Shown: positions 15,530-25,455 of the stretch, in pieces
Numbering within the stretch: position 1 is the first letter of the stretch
Layout of the letters: the number at the start of each line of letters is the position of its first letter
Source: Chloroflexota bacterium
GTDB taxonomy: Bacteria > Chloroflexota > Anaerolineae > DTLA01
DNA: 33,977 nucleotides
Reading direction: 5' to 3'
NCBI GenBank assembly: GCA_014360805.1
Contig: JACIWU010000034.1
Location: 1 to 33,977, forward strand
Made by a program: the position numbers and the translations under genes
Notes under the pieces: model-generated
Told to the model about the DNA's origin: nothing
Database searches by the model: none
What the model saw: the letters and a program-made list of their open reading frames with translations, nothing else

Positions 15530-17122
15530 CTAGCCATTGTCGGCCAGGGCGTCTTCCACGGCCCTGGTCAGGGCGCCGGTCGCCACAAGCGCCGTAACCG
15601 ATTCTATGTACGGATACATCACGTCATCGCGTTCCAGGAACGGGACATGTTGCCGAATTAGCGAGTAGGCGGCCTGGGTGCCCTTGCCCAGGCGCGCGTT
15701 CGGGCCGAGGATGGCCCGCCTGAAGTCAATGCCCTGCGCCGCGGCCATCAGTTCCAGCGCCAGAATCCGCTCCACGTTGGCCGCGATCCTCCGCGCATGG
15801 CGCGCCGCGGTCGGCCCCATGCTCACGTGGTCTTCTATGTTGGCCGAGGTCGGGATGGTGTCAGCGCTGGCCGGATGCGCCAGGACTTTGTTCTCCGACG
15901 CCAGCGCCGCGGCGGTGTATTGGGTGAGCATGAAGCCCGAATTCAGGCCGCCTTCGCGGGTCAGGAACGCGGGCAACGTCTCCGCGTTGCTGGACTCATC
16001 GGTGAGGCGGGCCAGCCGCCGCTCGGACATGTTGCCCAACTCGGTGAGCGCCAGGCTGAGGTAATCCATGGCGATGGCCAGCGGCTCGCCGTGGAAGTTC
16101 CCGCCCGACAGCACCGTCGCCTCGCCGGTGTCCTCGTCAATGAAGATGAGCGGGTTGTCGGTGGCCGCGTTCAGTTCTATGCTCAGCACCCAACGGGCGT
16201 AGGCGATGGCGTCGCGCACCGCGCCGTGCACCTGCGGGATGCAGCGCAACGTGTAGGCATCCTGGACGTTGAGCGGGTCGTCGGGGCGGGTGTAGGTGCT
16301 GCCTTCTATCAGGCGGCGCAGGTAGGCGGCGCATTCCACCTGGCGGGGGTGCGGCCGCGCGGCGTGGATGCGGGCGTCAAAAGCGCGCGGCGTCCCGTAG
16401 GTGGCCTCCAGGGTCAGGCAGCCCGCGATGTCGGCCACGCGCGACAGGTTCTCGGCCTGCCACGTGGTCAGCGCGCCGATGGCCGCCATCAGGGCGGTGC
16501 CGTTGGTGAGGGCAAGCCCCTCCTTGGCCTCCAGCGTCGTGGGGCGCAGACCGGCCCGCGCCAGCGCCTCGGCGCCGGGCAGCCGCTCACCCTGGTACAC
16601 CGCCTCGCCCAGGCCGATGATGGGCAGCGCCATGTGCGCCAGGGGAGCCAGATCCCCGCTGGCTCCCAGCGACCCCTGCGCGGGCACCACCGGATGCACC
16701 CCGCGGTTCAGCATGTCCAGCAGCAGTTGCAGCGTCTCCAAGCGGATGCCCGAATGCCCCTTGGCGAGGGCATTGGCGCGGATGAGCATCATGGCGCGCA
16801 CCGTCGGCTCGTCCAGCGGCTCCCCTACCCCCACGGCGTGGCTCATGAGGATATTGCGCTGCAATTGGCGAACCTGGTCGGGCGGGATGATGCGCCCCTT
16901 GAAGGCCCCGAACCCCGTCGTAACGCCGTACACAATCTCGCCGCGGGCGATGAACTCCTGCACGGCCCTTTCGGCCCGCCGCACCCGCGCGCAACTCTCC
17001 TCGGACAGGGCGACCTCCAGGCTCTGGCCCCTGGCCGGCGCGTAGGCGACCGCGACTACATCCTTCAGGGTGAGGCTGTTTCCGTCAATCACCAGCAGAG
17101 AAACCAAGTCCAAACGCTCCAC
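15530..17122 (-). CDS. hutH: Histidine ammonia-lyase
   Basis: This 530-residue MIO-dependent aromatic amino acid lyase would convert L-histidine to urocanate and ammonia. The Ala-Ser-Gly triad that cyclises to the MIO cofactor is at 154-156 in GSLGASGDLAPLAH, and the loop tyrosine is Y65 in VYGVTTGFG. NGTALMAA and DNPLIF are also characteristic. The length is slightly above the usual 505-515. The start is uncertain: GTG at 17122 is used here, without a good Shine-Dalgarno, and a second in-frame GTG lies 30 bp inside. It follows urocanate hydratase, as in hut operons, but a nested inverted repeat separates the two. Action on an N-methylated histidine is conceivable but not shown; the intact MIO triad favours ordinary histidine. 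Confidence 0.93.
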   Translation of the reverse strand: MERLDLVSLLVIDGNSLTLKDVVAVAYAPARGQSLEVALSEESCARVRRAERAVQEFIARGEIVYGVTTGFGAFKGRIIPPDQVRQLQRNILMSHAVGVGEPLDEPTVRAMMLIRANALAKGHSGIRLETLQLLLDMLNRGVHPVVPAQGSLGASGDLAPLAHMALPIIGLGEAVYQGERLPGAEALARAGLRPTTLEAKEGLALTNGTALMAAIGALTTWQAENLSRVADIAGCLTLEATYGTPRAFDARIHAARPHPRQVECAAYLRRLIEGSTYTRPDDPLNVQDAYTLRCIPQVHGAVRDAIAYARWVLSIELNAATDNPLIFIDEDTGEATVLSGGNFHGEPLAIAMDYLSLALTELGNMSERRLARLTDESSNAETLPAFLTREGGLNSGFMLTQYTAAALASENKVLAHPASADTIPTSANIEDHVSMGPTAARHARRIAANVERILALELMAAAQGIDFRRAILGPNARLGKGTQAAYSLIRQHVPFLERDDVMYPYIESVTALVATGALTRAVEDALADNG

Positions 17123-17142
17123 CGTTGTGTGTACTTCTGGAT

Positions 17143-17249
17143 TCGGTTCTCACATTCTCTTCAGGTGCGACGCACCTGCGAGGTGCGTCGCACCTGACCT
17201 GAACGCTCTGCCTTGCGCAATGTCCGACACCGACGAACTTGAGAACCGA
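17143..17249. repeat. Nested inverted-repeat element between hutU and hutH
   Basis: Outer arms TCGGTTCTCA (17143-17152) and TGAGAACCGA (17240-17249) are perfect 10-bp inverted repeats, extendable by a G-T and an A-T pair. They enclose the 37-bp palindrome listed separately. The layout resembles a very small non-coding repeat or MITE-like element of about 107 bp filling the whole gap between the two genes. No coding capacity is visible. Confidence 0.6.
17161..17197. repeat. Perfect 16-bp-arm palindrome, copy 2 of dispersed repeat
   Basis: Arms 17161-17176 and 17182-17197 are perfectly complementary over 16 bp with a 5-nt loop (TGCGA). The inner 12 bp of each arm are identical to the palindrome at 1-29. 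Each arm is also nearly self-palindromic, so a four-way cruciform is possible. In RNA it would form a very stable hairpin that could attenuate or protect the hutU transcript. Confidence 0.85.
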
Positions 17250-17251
17250 GT

Positions 17252-18901
17252 CTATTTCAGCATAGGAATCTTCACGCCGCGCTCTTTCGCCACCTGGATG
17301 GCCCGCTCGTAGCCGGCGTCCGCATGGCGCACCACGCCCATCCCTGGGTCGGTGGTCAGGACGCGCTCCAATCGGCGTGCGGCTTCGGGCGTGCCGTCGG
17401 CCACGATGACCATGCCCGCGTGTTGGCTGTAGCCGATGCCCACGCCCCCGCCGTGGTGGAAACTCACCCACGTGGCGCCGTTCACCGCGTTGATGAGCGC
17501 GTTCAGAATCGCCCAGTCGGAGATGGCGTCAGAGCCGTCCTTCATCCCCTCCGTCTCGCGGCGCGGCGACGCCACCGAACCGGCGTCCAGGTGATCGCGC
17601 CCGATGACGATGGGGGCCTTCACCCTACCGCTGGCCACCAAGTCGTTGAAGGCCAGGCCGGCCTTGGCGCGCTCGCCGTACCCCAGCCAGCAGATGCGCG
17701 ACGGAAGGCCCTGGAACTTGACCTTCTTCTGCGCCATCTTGATCCAGCGCACCAGGTGCTCGTCGTGCGGGAAAAGGTCCATGATAACCTGGTCGGTTAC
17801 GTAGATGTCTTCGGGGTCGCCCGAAAGCGCCACCCAGCGGAATGGCCCCTTGCCCTCGCAGAAAAGCGGGCGGATGTACAGCGGCACGAACCCCTGGAAG
17901 TCAAAGGCGTTCTTGACGCCCATATCATAGGCCCGCTGGCGGATGTTGTTGCCGTAATCAAAGACCACGCTCCCCTTCGCCTGGAAGTCCAGCATGGCCT
18001 GCACGTGGGCCGCCATGGACTCCATGGCGCGGCGCTTGAACGCTTCGGGGTCGCGCTCGCGCAGGGCCTTGGCCTCCTCAAAGGTCATGCCGCGCGGGAA
18101 GTAGCGCAGGGGGTCATGGGCGCTCGTCTGGTCGGTTACCACGTCGGGCACGACGCCGCGCTGCACCAGTTCGGGCAGCACCTCGGCGGCATTGCCGATC
18201 AGCCCGACCGACAGCGGCTTCTCCGCGGCTACCGCCTCCTCCACCCACGTCATCGCCTCTTCTATGTTCTCGGCGATGCGGTCCAGGTAGCCGGTGCGCA
18301 GTCGGCGCTCGGCCCGCCAGCGGTCAATCTCCACCACCAGCGCCACACCTTCGTTCATGGTAACGGCAAGGGGCTGAGCGCCGCCCATCTCGCCCAGGCC
18401 CGCGGTGAGCACGAACTTGCCCTTCAGGCTGGGCCAGCCCTGGGCCTTGGCGCACGCCGCCATCGTCTCGTAGGTCCCTTGCAGGATGCCCTGTGTGCCG
18501 ATGTAAATCCAACTTCCGGCCGTCATCTGGCCGTACATGATGAGGCCCTTGCGCTCCAGTTCGTCAAAGTAGTCCTGCGTGGCCCAGGCCGGCACCAAGT
18601 TGGAGTTGGCAATGAGCACGCGAGGGGCATCGGTGTGGGTCTTGAAGATGGCGACGGGCTTGCCGCTCTGCACCAGCAGCGTCTCGTCGGGCTCCAGGTT
18701 GCGCAAACTATCCAGGATGGCGTCAAAGCATTCCCAGTTGCGGGCCGCCTTGCCGCTCCCCCCGTACACAATGAGGTTGTCGGGGTCAAAGGCCACGTCG
18801 GGATCCAGGTTGTGCTGGATCATGCGATACGCAGCCTCTATGAGCCAGTTCTTGCATGTCAGTTGGGTACCCGTAGGTGGATGTACGACTCGCCTCGCCA
18901 T
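17252..18901 (-). CDS. hutU: Urocanate hydratase
   Basis: Urocanase adds water to urocanate, using tightly bound NAD+, to give 4-imidazolone-5-propionate. The protein has 549 residues, the usual length. The urocanase signature is clear in [20 protein letters not shown], with the conserved Cys. Other family blocks are [49 protein letters not shown] and [18 protein letters not shown]. The ATG follows GGGAG and AGAGG. It starts only 15 bp after the ABC ATPase stop, tying histidine breakdown to the transporter operon. The next hut enzyme, imidazolonepropionase, is not in the window. Confidence 0.96.
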   Translation of the reverse strand: MARRVVHPPTGTQLTCKNWLIEAAYRMIQHNLDPDVAFDPDNLIVYGGSGKAARNWECFDAILDSLRNLEPDETLLVQSGKPVAIFKTHTDAPRVLIANSNLVPAWATQDYFDELERKGLIMYGQMTAGSWIYIGTQGILQGTYETMAACAKAQGWPSLKGKFVLTAGLGEMGGAQPLAVTMNEGVALVVEIDRWRAERRLRTGYLDRIAENIEEAMTWVEEAVAAEKPLSVGLIGNAAEVLPELVQRGVVPDVVTDQTSAHDPLRYFPRGMTFEEAKALRERDPEAFKRRAMESMAAHVQAMLDFQAKGSVVFDYGNNIRQRAYDMGVKNAFDFQGFVPLYIRPLFCEGKGPFRWVALSGDPEDIYVTDQVIMDLFPHDEHLVRWIKMAQKKVKFQGLPSRICWLGYGERAKAGLAFNDLVASGRVKAPIVIGRDHLDAGSVASPRRETEGMKDGSDAISDWAILNALINAVNGATWVSFHHGGGVGIGYSQHAGMVIVADGTPEAARRLERVLTTDPGMGVVRHADAGYERAIQVAKERGVKIPMLK

Positions 18902-18916
18902 ACCTCTATACTCCCT

Positions 18917-20995
18917 CTAGTTTTCGGTTTTGCTCGGCGCGACGACCACCGCCTCCGTCTTCCGCAGTTCGTCCAGCGGAATGTGGCAGAAAATCCGATG
19001 CCCGTTGCCGGCCTCCTGCCATGGCGGGGTCTCTCGCTCGCAGATCTCGCCCAGTTTGCGCGGGCAGCGCGTATGGAACCGGCAGCCGCTGGGCGGGTTC
19101 AGCGCACTGGGCACCGTGCCGCTCAGGCGGATGCTCTTCTGCTTCACCGTCGGGTCGGGGAACGGCACCGCCGACAGCAGCGCCTCGGTGTAGGGATGGT
19201 ACGGCGGCGCGTAGATGGCCTCGGCGGGGCCCGACTCCACCACATGCCCCAGGTACATGACCGCGATGTAGTCGCAGAAGAACCGCACCACGCTCAAGTC
19301 GTGGGCGATGAAGACCATCGTCGTCCCCAGTTCGGCCTGAATCTCCAGCAACAGGTTAAGCACCGCCGCCTGCACCGACACATCCAGCGCCGACACCGGC
19401 TCATCGCACAGCACCATGGCGGGCAGGCCCGCGATGGCCCGCGCGATGCCCACGCGCTGCTTCTCGCCGCCGCTCAACTGGCGCGGCAAGCGGTCGTAAT
19501 ACCGCTCGCCCAACTTCATCATCTCCAGCAGGCGCACCACCTCGCGGCGCACATCCTTGCGCGGGATATTCCGGAATCGGCGCAGCGGCCAGGCGATCTG
19601 CTGCCCCACGCTGAACGACGGATTGAGCGTGGAGTCGGGATTCTGGAAGACCATCTGCAAGTTGCGGATGATCTCCATGCTGCGCTTGGAGACCGGCACC
19701 GAGATGTCCATGCCCATGAACTCAAACTCGCCGCCGGTCGGCTTCTCCATCCCAACGATCGTCTTGACGAGTGTGGTCTTGCCGCAGCCCGATTCGCCGA
19801 CGATGCCCAGCGTCTGACCGCGCCTCACCTCCACGCTCACGCCGTCCACCGCCTTCACTACCTGCTTGCGCCCCATGATCTGGCGAGACGGCACCTCGTA
19901 GTACGTGCGGGCGTTGCGCACGCTGAGCAGCGGCTTCTCGTCCGCGGTCCCCTGCACAGCAGGCAGACGGACAGGCACCTCTTCCGACGGCGCCCAGTCC
20001 GATTGCACCACCTCCTCGGCAAACAGGCAACGCGCCCAATGGCCCGGAGCCACCTCCCGCAAATCGGGCCGGCTTAGGCTGCAGTCGGGCCGCGCGTAGG
20101 GGCAACGCGGCTCAAAGACGCACCCGGGCGGGAGCCTATCTGGCGGCGGCACTCGCCCCTTGATGGGGTACAGGTAACTACTGGCCTTGTCCATGCCCAG
20201 CCTGGGCACGCAGCGCATCAGCCCCTGCGTGTACGGATGATGCGGCTGCAGGAACACATCCTCCACCGAGGCGCGCTCAACCAACTCGCCCGCGTACATC
20301 ACCCCCACGCTGTCCGACACGCGGGCGATGACGCCCAGGTTATGGCTGATGTACATGATGGCCGTGTCAAAGTCCTTCTGCAGTTCCTCCACCAGGTCCA
20401 GGACCGCCGCCTCCACGGTAACGTCCAGGGCCGTCGTCGGCTCGTCCATGATGAGCAGCGCCGGGTCGTTGAGCAGGGCCATGGCAATGACCACGCGCTG
20501 TTGCTGGCCGCCCGACAGTTGGTGCGGATAGCGCCGCATGACGTTGGCCGGGTCGGGCATGTACACACGCCGAAGCATCTGGATGCACCGATCCTCGGCC
20601 TCTTTGCGCTTCATGCCCCGATGCACCACCAGCACCTCGCTCAGTTGCTCGCCGATACGCAGCGACGGGTTCAGCGCCTGCATCGGGTCCTGGTACACCA
20701 TGGCAATGCGGTCGCCGCGCAACCGCCGCAGTTCCTCTTCGGAGCGCCCTACCAGGTCCTGGCCCTGGAAGAGGATGCGCCCGTTGGTGATCCGCCCATT
20801 CCGCCCCAGGAAGTTGACGATGCCGAAGGCCACGGTGCTTTTCCCGCAGCCCGACTCGCCGACGATGCCCAGAGTTTCGCCACGGCGTATCTCAAACGAC
20901 ACATTGCGCACCGCGTTCACATCGCCCTTTCGTGTCTCATAGGCGATGGCCAGGTCCTGCACCCTCAGAATCGGAGCACTACGCGCTTGCTGCAT
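18917..20995 (-). CDS. Fused double ATPase of peptide-type ABC transporter (DppD-DppF like)
   Basis: This 692-residue protein carries two complete oligopeptide-type ABC ATPases in one chain. Domain 1 has Walker A GESGCGKST (from 46), signature LSGGQQQRVVIAMAL and Walker B LLIMDEPTTALD. Domain 2, from about 350, has GESGCGKTT, LSGGEKQRVGIARAI and MVLCDEPVSALD. Each ends with the oligo_HPY-type extension holding a Cys pattern (CVFEPRCPYARPDC and CRFHTRCPRKLGEIC), which in this family may bind an Fe-S cluster. One fused polypeptide replaces the usual DppD/DppF pair. It energises the permeases encoded just upstream. Both sites look catalytically intact. Confidence 0.95.
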   Translation of the reverse strand: MQQARSAPILRVQDLAIAYETRKGDVNAVRNVSFEIRRGETLGIVGESGCGKSTVAFGIVNFLGRNGRITNGRILFQGQDLVGRSEEELRRLRGDRIAMVYQDPMQALNPSLRIGEQLSEVLVVHRGMKRKEAEDRCIQMLRRVYMPDPANVMRRYPHQLSGGQQQRVVIAMALLNDPALLIMDEPTTALDVTVEAAVLDLVEELQKDFDTAIMYISHNLGVIARVSDSVGVMYAGELVERASVEDVFLQPHHPYTQGLMRCVPRLGMDKASSYLYPIKGRVPPPDRLPPGCVFEPRCPYARPDCSLSRPDLREVAPGHWARCLFAEEVVQSDWAPSEEVPVRLPAVQGTADEKPLLSVRNARTYYEVPSRQIMGRKQVVKAVDGVSVEVRRGQTLGIVGESGCGKTTLVKTIVGMEKPTGGEFEFMGMDISVPVSKRSMEIIRNLQMVFQNPDSTLNPSFSVGQQIAWPLRRFRNIPRKDVRREVVRLLEMMKLGERYYDRLPRQLSGGEKQRVGIARAIAGLPAMVLCDEPVSALDVSVQAAVLNLLLEIQAELGTTMVFIAHDLSVVRFFCDYIAVMYLGHVVESGPAEAIYAPPYHPYTEALLSAVPFPDPTVKQKSIRLSGTVPSALNPPSGCRFHTRCPRKLGEICERETPPWQEAGNGHRIFCHIPLDELRKTEAVVVAPSKTEN

Positions 20996-21043
20996 TCCCT
21001 CTTGCCTCTCATATCGGTTCTACTCGCGCCCAGAGCCGCACGG

Positions 21044-21928
<885 letters not shown>

Positions 21929-21971
21929 GCGCATTTCTCCTTGCAGCCTGCCATGTCCAACAGCCCCCGAA

Positions 21972-23273
21972 TTACGTGTAACGAATGCGCGGATTGAGGA
22001 ATGTGTAGATAATATCTGCGATCAGTTGTGTCCCCACGGCCAGAGCCACCATCACCATGGCCCCCGCTTCAATGGCATTGATATCCTTGAACAACGCCGA
22101 ATCCAGCATATACATCCCCAGACCCGGGTAGCCGAACACCGACTCCACAACCACAATCCCGCCGATAAGCCAGTTCACGTGGAGCATGATGACGGTTATC
22201 GGGGCCATCAGCGCGTTGCGCACGGCGTGCTTGAAGACGATGCGCCAGTAGGGCAGGCCCTTCAGGAACGCCGTGCGGATATACGGCGCGTTCATGACCT
22301 CAATCATGCTGGCGCGCGTCATGCGGGTAACGTAGCCCACCTCCACCAGTGTCAGGGTGAGCACGGGCAGGATGAGCAACTTCGGCTGCATGTACGGCGC
22401 CACATCGCTCACGAACACCGTCGCGCCGGGCAGCACCTTAAGCCAGAACGCAAACAGCAGGATGAGAAACACTCCGCTGGCGAACTCCGGCACGGATGTG
22501 GTAACAAGGCTGAAAATGGAGATAGTACGATCCAGCGCGCGGCCCTCCTTCAGCCCCGCCAGGATGCCCAACAGCAGCGCGATGGGCATGATGATGACGA
22601 AGGCGATGCCCGCCAGCACGAACGAGTTGCGCAGCCGCCGCACGAGGGTAGGCCCGACCGGCTTGTTGGTGCGCAGCGAGATGCCCGGGTCGCCTCGCAG
22701 CAGCCCCTTGCGCAGCGGATAGTACTCCACGCCGCTGGCCTCGGTCATGGTGCGGCCCGCCGAGGCGGGGCCGACTTTCTGCGCCTCCTCGCCTTTGCGC
22801 CATAGGACGACGTGGTCGGCGGTGTCGACGCCCCAGAAGATTTCGCTGCCATCCTCGGCGACCTGCCAATCCTCAAAGAGAACTTCGTCGCGGGTTCCGT
22901 CGGGAGCGACGCGAATCTCTATCAGGCCCGTGTCCTTCTTCATGCGCCACTGCTTGAGCGTGCCGTCGGCCTCCACCGCCCACCAGGACGGGCTGTCGTA
23001 CTGGCCCACTTGGGTATACCGCAAGGGCTTGCCAACCAGCCGCCACAGCCTCCAGTCGTTGCCCACCAGCCAGTCCAGATAGCGAATCGCCACGTGCTGG
23101 TCAAGGCCCATCTGGTCGCGCAGGAGTTCCACCTGCTCGGGCGTGGCGAACTGGCCCAGGATGTGCCGGGCCACGTCTCCAGGCGCCACCTCCGAGATGA
23201 GGAAGATGGCGACGGAAACCAGGAGCATCGTCAGAAGCATGAATCCGATTCGGCGCAGGATATACTTGGCCAT
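21972..23273 (-). CDS. ABC transporter permease (DppB-like) with large extra domain
   Basis: This 433-residue OppB/DppB permease is about 110 longer than the usual 310-330. The first helix is at roughly 10-30 and LRDQMGLDQHVAIRYLDWL follows normally. At about 72 the sequence departs from the family and rejoins it near 190 at KGLLRGDPGISLRT. The extra roughly 118 residues are hydrophilic, rich in Trp, Asp and Glu, and contain two similar strands-and-turn units (WWAVEADGTLKQWR, FWGVDTADHVVLWR). It should face the outside, next to the binding protein. The remaining five helices and the EAA loop (MIEVMNAPYIRTAFLKG) are normal. The ATG at 23273 follows AAGGGAG; an upstream in-frame ATG at 23321 lacks support. 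Confidence 0.94.
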   Translation of the reverse strand: MAKYILRRIGFMLLTMLLVSVAIFLISEVAPGDVARHILGQFATPEQVELLRDQMGLDQHVAIRYLDWLVGNDWRLWRLVGKPLRYTQVGQYDSPSWWAVEADGTLKQWRMKKDTGLIEIRVAPDGTRDEVLFEDWQVAEDGSEIFWGVDTADHVVLWRKGEEAQKVGPASAGRTMTEASGVEYYPLRKGLLRGDPGISLRTNKPVGPTLVRRLRNSFVLAGIAFVIIMPIALLLGILAGLKEGRALDRTISIFSLVTTSVPEFASGVFLILLFAFWLKVLPGATVFVSDVAPYMQPKLLILPVLTLTLVEVGYVTRMTRASMIEVMNAPYIRTAFLKGLPYWRIVFKHAVRNALMAPITVIMLHVNWLIGGIVVVESVFGYPGLGMYMLDSALFKDINAIEAGAMVMVALAVGTQLIADIIYTFLNPRIRYT

Positions 23274-23304
23274 GTTACTCCCTTGCTTATCTCGTTCCGG
23301 GTCG

Positions 23305-23409
23305 CCGCTTTGGACTGCCAAAGCGGACCCCTAGCCGTCCGACGGCCTTGCTTCAGCAGCCCGAGGCGTCAGGTTCGGCTCCCATGCCCGGCGTGCGAGC
23401 ATGGGAGCC
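23305..23409. other. Three hairpins between binding-protein and permease genes
   Basis: The 180-bp gap holds CCGCTTTGG/CCAAAGCGG (23305-23313, 23318-23326), GCCGTC/GACGGC (23334-23339, 23341-23346) and GGCTCCCATGC/GCATGGGAGCC (23377-23387, 23399-23409), all perfect. Placed just after the binding-protein stop, they may cause partial termination or protect the upstream mRNA, so that the binding protein is made in excess over the membrane parts, as in other importers. No U-tract was seen. Confidence 0.65.
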
Positions 23410-23453
23410 AAGTAACCCATCACGCGGACACAAATCCCCGCGTGCGATCCGCA

Positions 23454-25160
23454 CTACGCCTCCGGGTCGTACCAGGCGTTGTACAGGATGTCGTAGTTGG
23501 TCGGGTGCGCGCCCACGTTCTTGAACTTCTTGTTCGCAATGTACCAAACATTGGTCCAGAACGCAATCCCGACCGAGCCGCGCTCCATCTGGATGTCTTC
23601 CAGTTTGCACATGATAGCGCGGCGCTTCTCCACATCCAGCGTCCGCTCGGCTTCCTTGAGCAGCGTCGTGAACTCCGGATCCACCCAGTAGGTCTCGTTC
23701 CACGGCACGGGCTTGCCGGTGTCGTCGGCGGTGTAGGCCAGCGCCAGCACCATGGTGCCCAGCGGACGGTGCGCCCAGATGGTGATGCCCAGCGGGACCT
23801 CGGTCCAGATGTCCCAGTACTGCGCCGAGGGCAAGATGTTGAGTTGGATGTCAAACCCGCCCGCGGCTGCCGATTCGCGCAGCGCCTGCGCCATGGCCGG
23901 CTCGGCGCGCGCCTGCTGGGTGGACAGTTCCACCGACAGTCCGTTGGGATAGCCGGCTTCGGCCAGCAACTTCTTGGCGCCCTCCGGGTCGTAGGGCGGG
24001 ATGTCCTTCGGGCAGTACTCGGGGTGGATCGGCGCCACATGCGCGTCGTGGCCCAGCACGCCCTCGCCAAACCAGGCCAGGTCCAGCATCTTCTGGCGGT
24101 CAATGCACTTCTTGAGCGCGAGGCGCACGCGGTTGTCGTTCCACGGCTCCTTGTCCACGCGCATGCGGATGACGAAAGTCTGGGCAGTCGGTGTGGAGTA
24201 GACGGTTACCGTGGGCAAGTCCTTCACCGCCTGCCAGATTTCCGCGGACGGGTTGAAGATGTTGTCCACCTGCCCGCTCTGCATGGCCGCGATGCGGGCC
24301 GCATCGTCCTGCCCCAGGTCCAGGTACACCAGCCGATCCAGGTAGGGGTACGGCTTGCCGTCGTCGGCCATCAGCCAGTAGTCCTCGCGGCGGCGGAACA
24401 CGGCGCGCTCGGTCTCGCGGAACTCTTCCAACAGGAACGGCCCCGTGCCGATGGGCTGCTTGGTGATGTCGCCCTCAAAGGTGCGCGGGACGATCATGGC
24501 CGGGTAGTGGAACAGGTGCTCGGGCACGGCAATCTGCGGCGAATCCAGATGCAACTTGACGGTGTAGTCGTCCACCTTCTCAATGCCGGTCGGCTGGAGG
24601 TAACTCAGCAGGCCCAGCATGGACGAACCCACGTCCTTGTCCAGCCACTGCTGGAAGTTGAAGATGACGTCGTCGGCGGTCAGTTCCTGGCCGTTGTTGA
24701 ACTTGATGCCCTTCCGGATGTGGAGCGTCCACTCCTTGACCTCGGCGTCGGCCTCCCACTTCTCCAGCAGCCAGGGGTGCGTGATGTTGTCGTAGTCGGT
24801 GTAGGTGAGGTACTCGCAGACCTGGCGGAACTGGTTCACGCCTTCAATCCAGGACAGGCGCGCAGGGTGATCCACGCGCGGCACGCGGGTGGCGATGGTC
24901 ATGGTGCCGCCGCGCTTGGGGCCGGCCGGCTTGGGCGTGGCCGTGGGCTGAACGGCAGGAGGCTTCGTGGGCGCGGTGGTGGGGGTCGCCTTCGTGCCGC
25001 ACGCCGACAGGAATGCGGTCGCGCTGGCCAGGGACATGCCCAGCAGAGTGGCGTTGCGAAGGAACTCGCGGCGCGTGATCCTCCCCTTCTTGTAGAGTTC
25101 CTTCAGTTCGGGGATATACGGGTGCTCGTGCTGCGTCTCATCCTTCTTGATGATCTCCAT
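23454..25160 (-). CDS. Peptide-type ABC transporter substrate-binding lipoprotein, Tat-type signal
   Basis: This 568-residue solute-binding protein belongs to family 5 (DppA/OppA type). Its N terminus has a twin-arginine motif (TRREFLRN, R30-R31), a hydrophobic stretch and a lipobox LSAC with C54, then a Thr/Pro-rich linker (about 56-85). This indicates export, possibly folded via Tat, and lipid anchoring outside the membrane. Family blocks include KEWTLHIRKGIKFNNGQELT, GTGPFLLEEF and the C-terminal half with repeated aromatic motifs. The start follows GAGGAGGAG. It is the first gene after the minus-strand promoter at 25411-25439. The ligand is unknown; the downstream hut and methyltransferase genes suggest a histidine-derived or N-methylated compound. 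Confidence 0.95.
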   Translation of the reverse strand: MEIIKKDETQHEHPYIPELKELYKKGRITRREFLRNATLLGMSLASATAFLSACGTKATPTTAPTKPPAVQPTATPKPAGPKRGGTMTIATRVPRVDHPARLSWIEGVNQFRQVCEYLTYTDYDNITHPWLLEKWEADAEVKEWTLHIRKGIKFNNGQELTADDVIFNFQQWLDKDVGSSMLGLLSYLQPTGIEKVDDYTVKLHLDSPQIAVPEHLFHYPAMIVPRTFEGDITKQPIGTGPFLLEEFRETERAVFRRREDYWLMADDGKPYPYLDRLVYLDLGQDDAARIAAMQSGQVDNIFNPSAEIWQAVKDLPTVTVYSTPTAQTFVIRMRVDKEPWNDNRVRLALKKCIDRQKMLDLAWFGEGVLGHDAHVAPIHPEYCPKDIPPYDPEGAKKLLAEAGYPNGLSVELSTQQARAEPAMAQALRESAAAGGFDIQLNILPSAQYWDIWTEVPLGITIWAHRPLGTMVLALAYTADDTGKPVPWNETYWVDPEFTTLLKEAERTLDVEKRRAIMCKLEDIQMERGSVGIAFWTNVWYIANKKFKNVGAHPTNYDILYNAWYDPEA

Positions 25161-25181
25161 CAGATACTCCTCCTCTGGTTT

Positions 25182-25255
25182 AGAGAATCTGCCCCCGACG
25201 GTGGGGTTGGGGAACCTGCTTCGGTTCCGGCGTCCGAGTCATCGCAAGAATCTCT
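25182..25255 (-). promoter_or_regulatory. Structured leader of the transporter operon
   Basis: The predicted leader is about 240 nt long. Near the start codon it can fold as an outer stem (25247-25255 with 25182-25190, one mismatch) enclosing two hairpins: GGAACC/GGTTCC at 25211-25228, and CCCC (25203-25206) with GGGG (within 25192-25196). The shape could be a regulatory leader or a dispersed repeat; I recognise no known riboswitch core with confidence. Confidence 0.3.
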
Positions 25256-25410
25256 CCGAGCGCACCTCCTTTCTGTCCGGTGAGAAATGGTGGACCACGG
25301 GCTTTCTATGCTATGTCTCGCAGCAACGATTGCGCAAGGTGAGTCCATTGCCGCCCGTGGCCGGTAGGTGGGGCATAGCAATTCACGGTCGGCGTCTGTG
25401 TGATGCATCA

Positions 25411-25439
25411 AGTATAGCACATGCTATGCCACCTGTCAA
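25411..25439 (-). promoter_or_regulatory. Near-consensus promoter of the transporter/hut/mttB operon
   Basis: On the minus strand TTGACA (25439-25434), a 17-bp spacer and TATACT (25416-25411) form a near-perfect sigma-70 promoter. Predicted start about 25404. It reads toward the binding-protein gene at 25160 and, with no strong terminator seen before 4353, may serve about 21 kb. A palindrome overlaps its -10 and spacer. Confidence 0.8.
25414..25427. promoter_or_regulatory. Palindrome in divergent promoter region, candidate GntR operator
   Basis: ATAGCA-CA-TGCTAT is an inverted repeat with 6-bp arms inside the minus-strand promoter, overlapping its -10. Related half-sites lie at 25308-25314 (ATGCTAT), 25375-25380 (ATAGCA) and 25475-25481 (GTGCTAT, across the gntR -10). 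The adjacent divergent GntR gene is the natural candidate regulator. Part of the similarity at the two -10 boxes could simply be extended -10 sequence. Confidence 0.55.
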
Positions 25440-25455
25440 TAGAGATACGCAAGTA

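Noticed and set aside
17324-20077. 917-residue plus-strand open frame across hutU and the ABC ATPase
   Set aside because: Opposite strand of two certain genes, biased composition, no recognisable motif.
22812-25283. 823-residue plus-strand open frame opposite the binding protein
   Set aside because: Shadow frame; it spans the hairpin gap and has no domain features.
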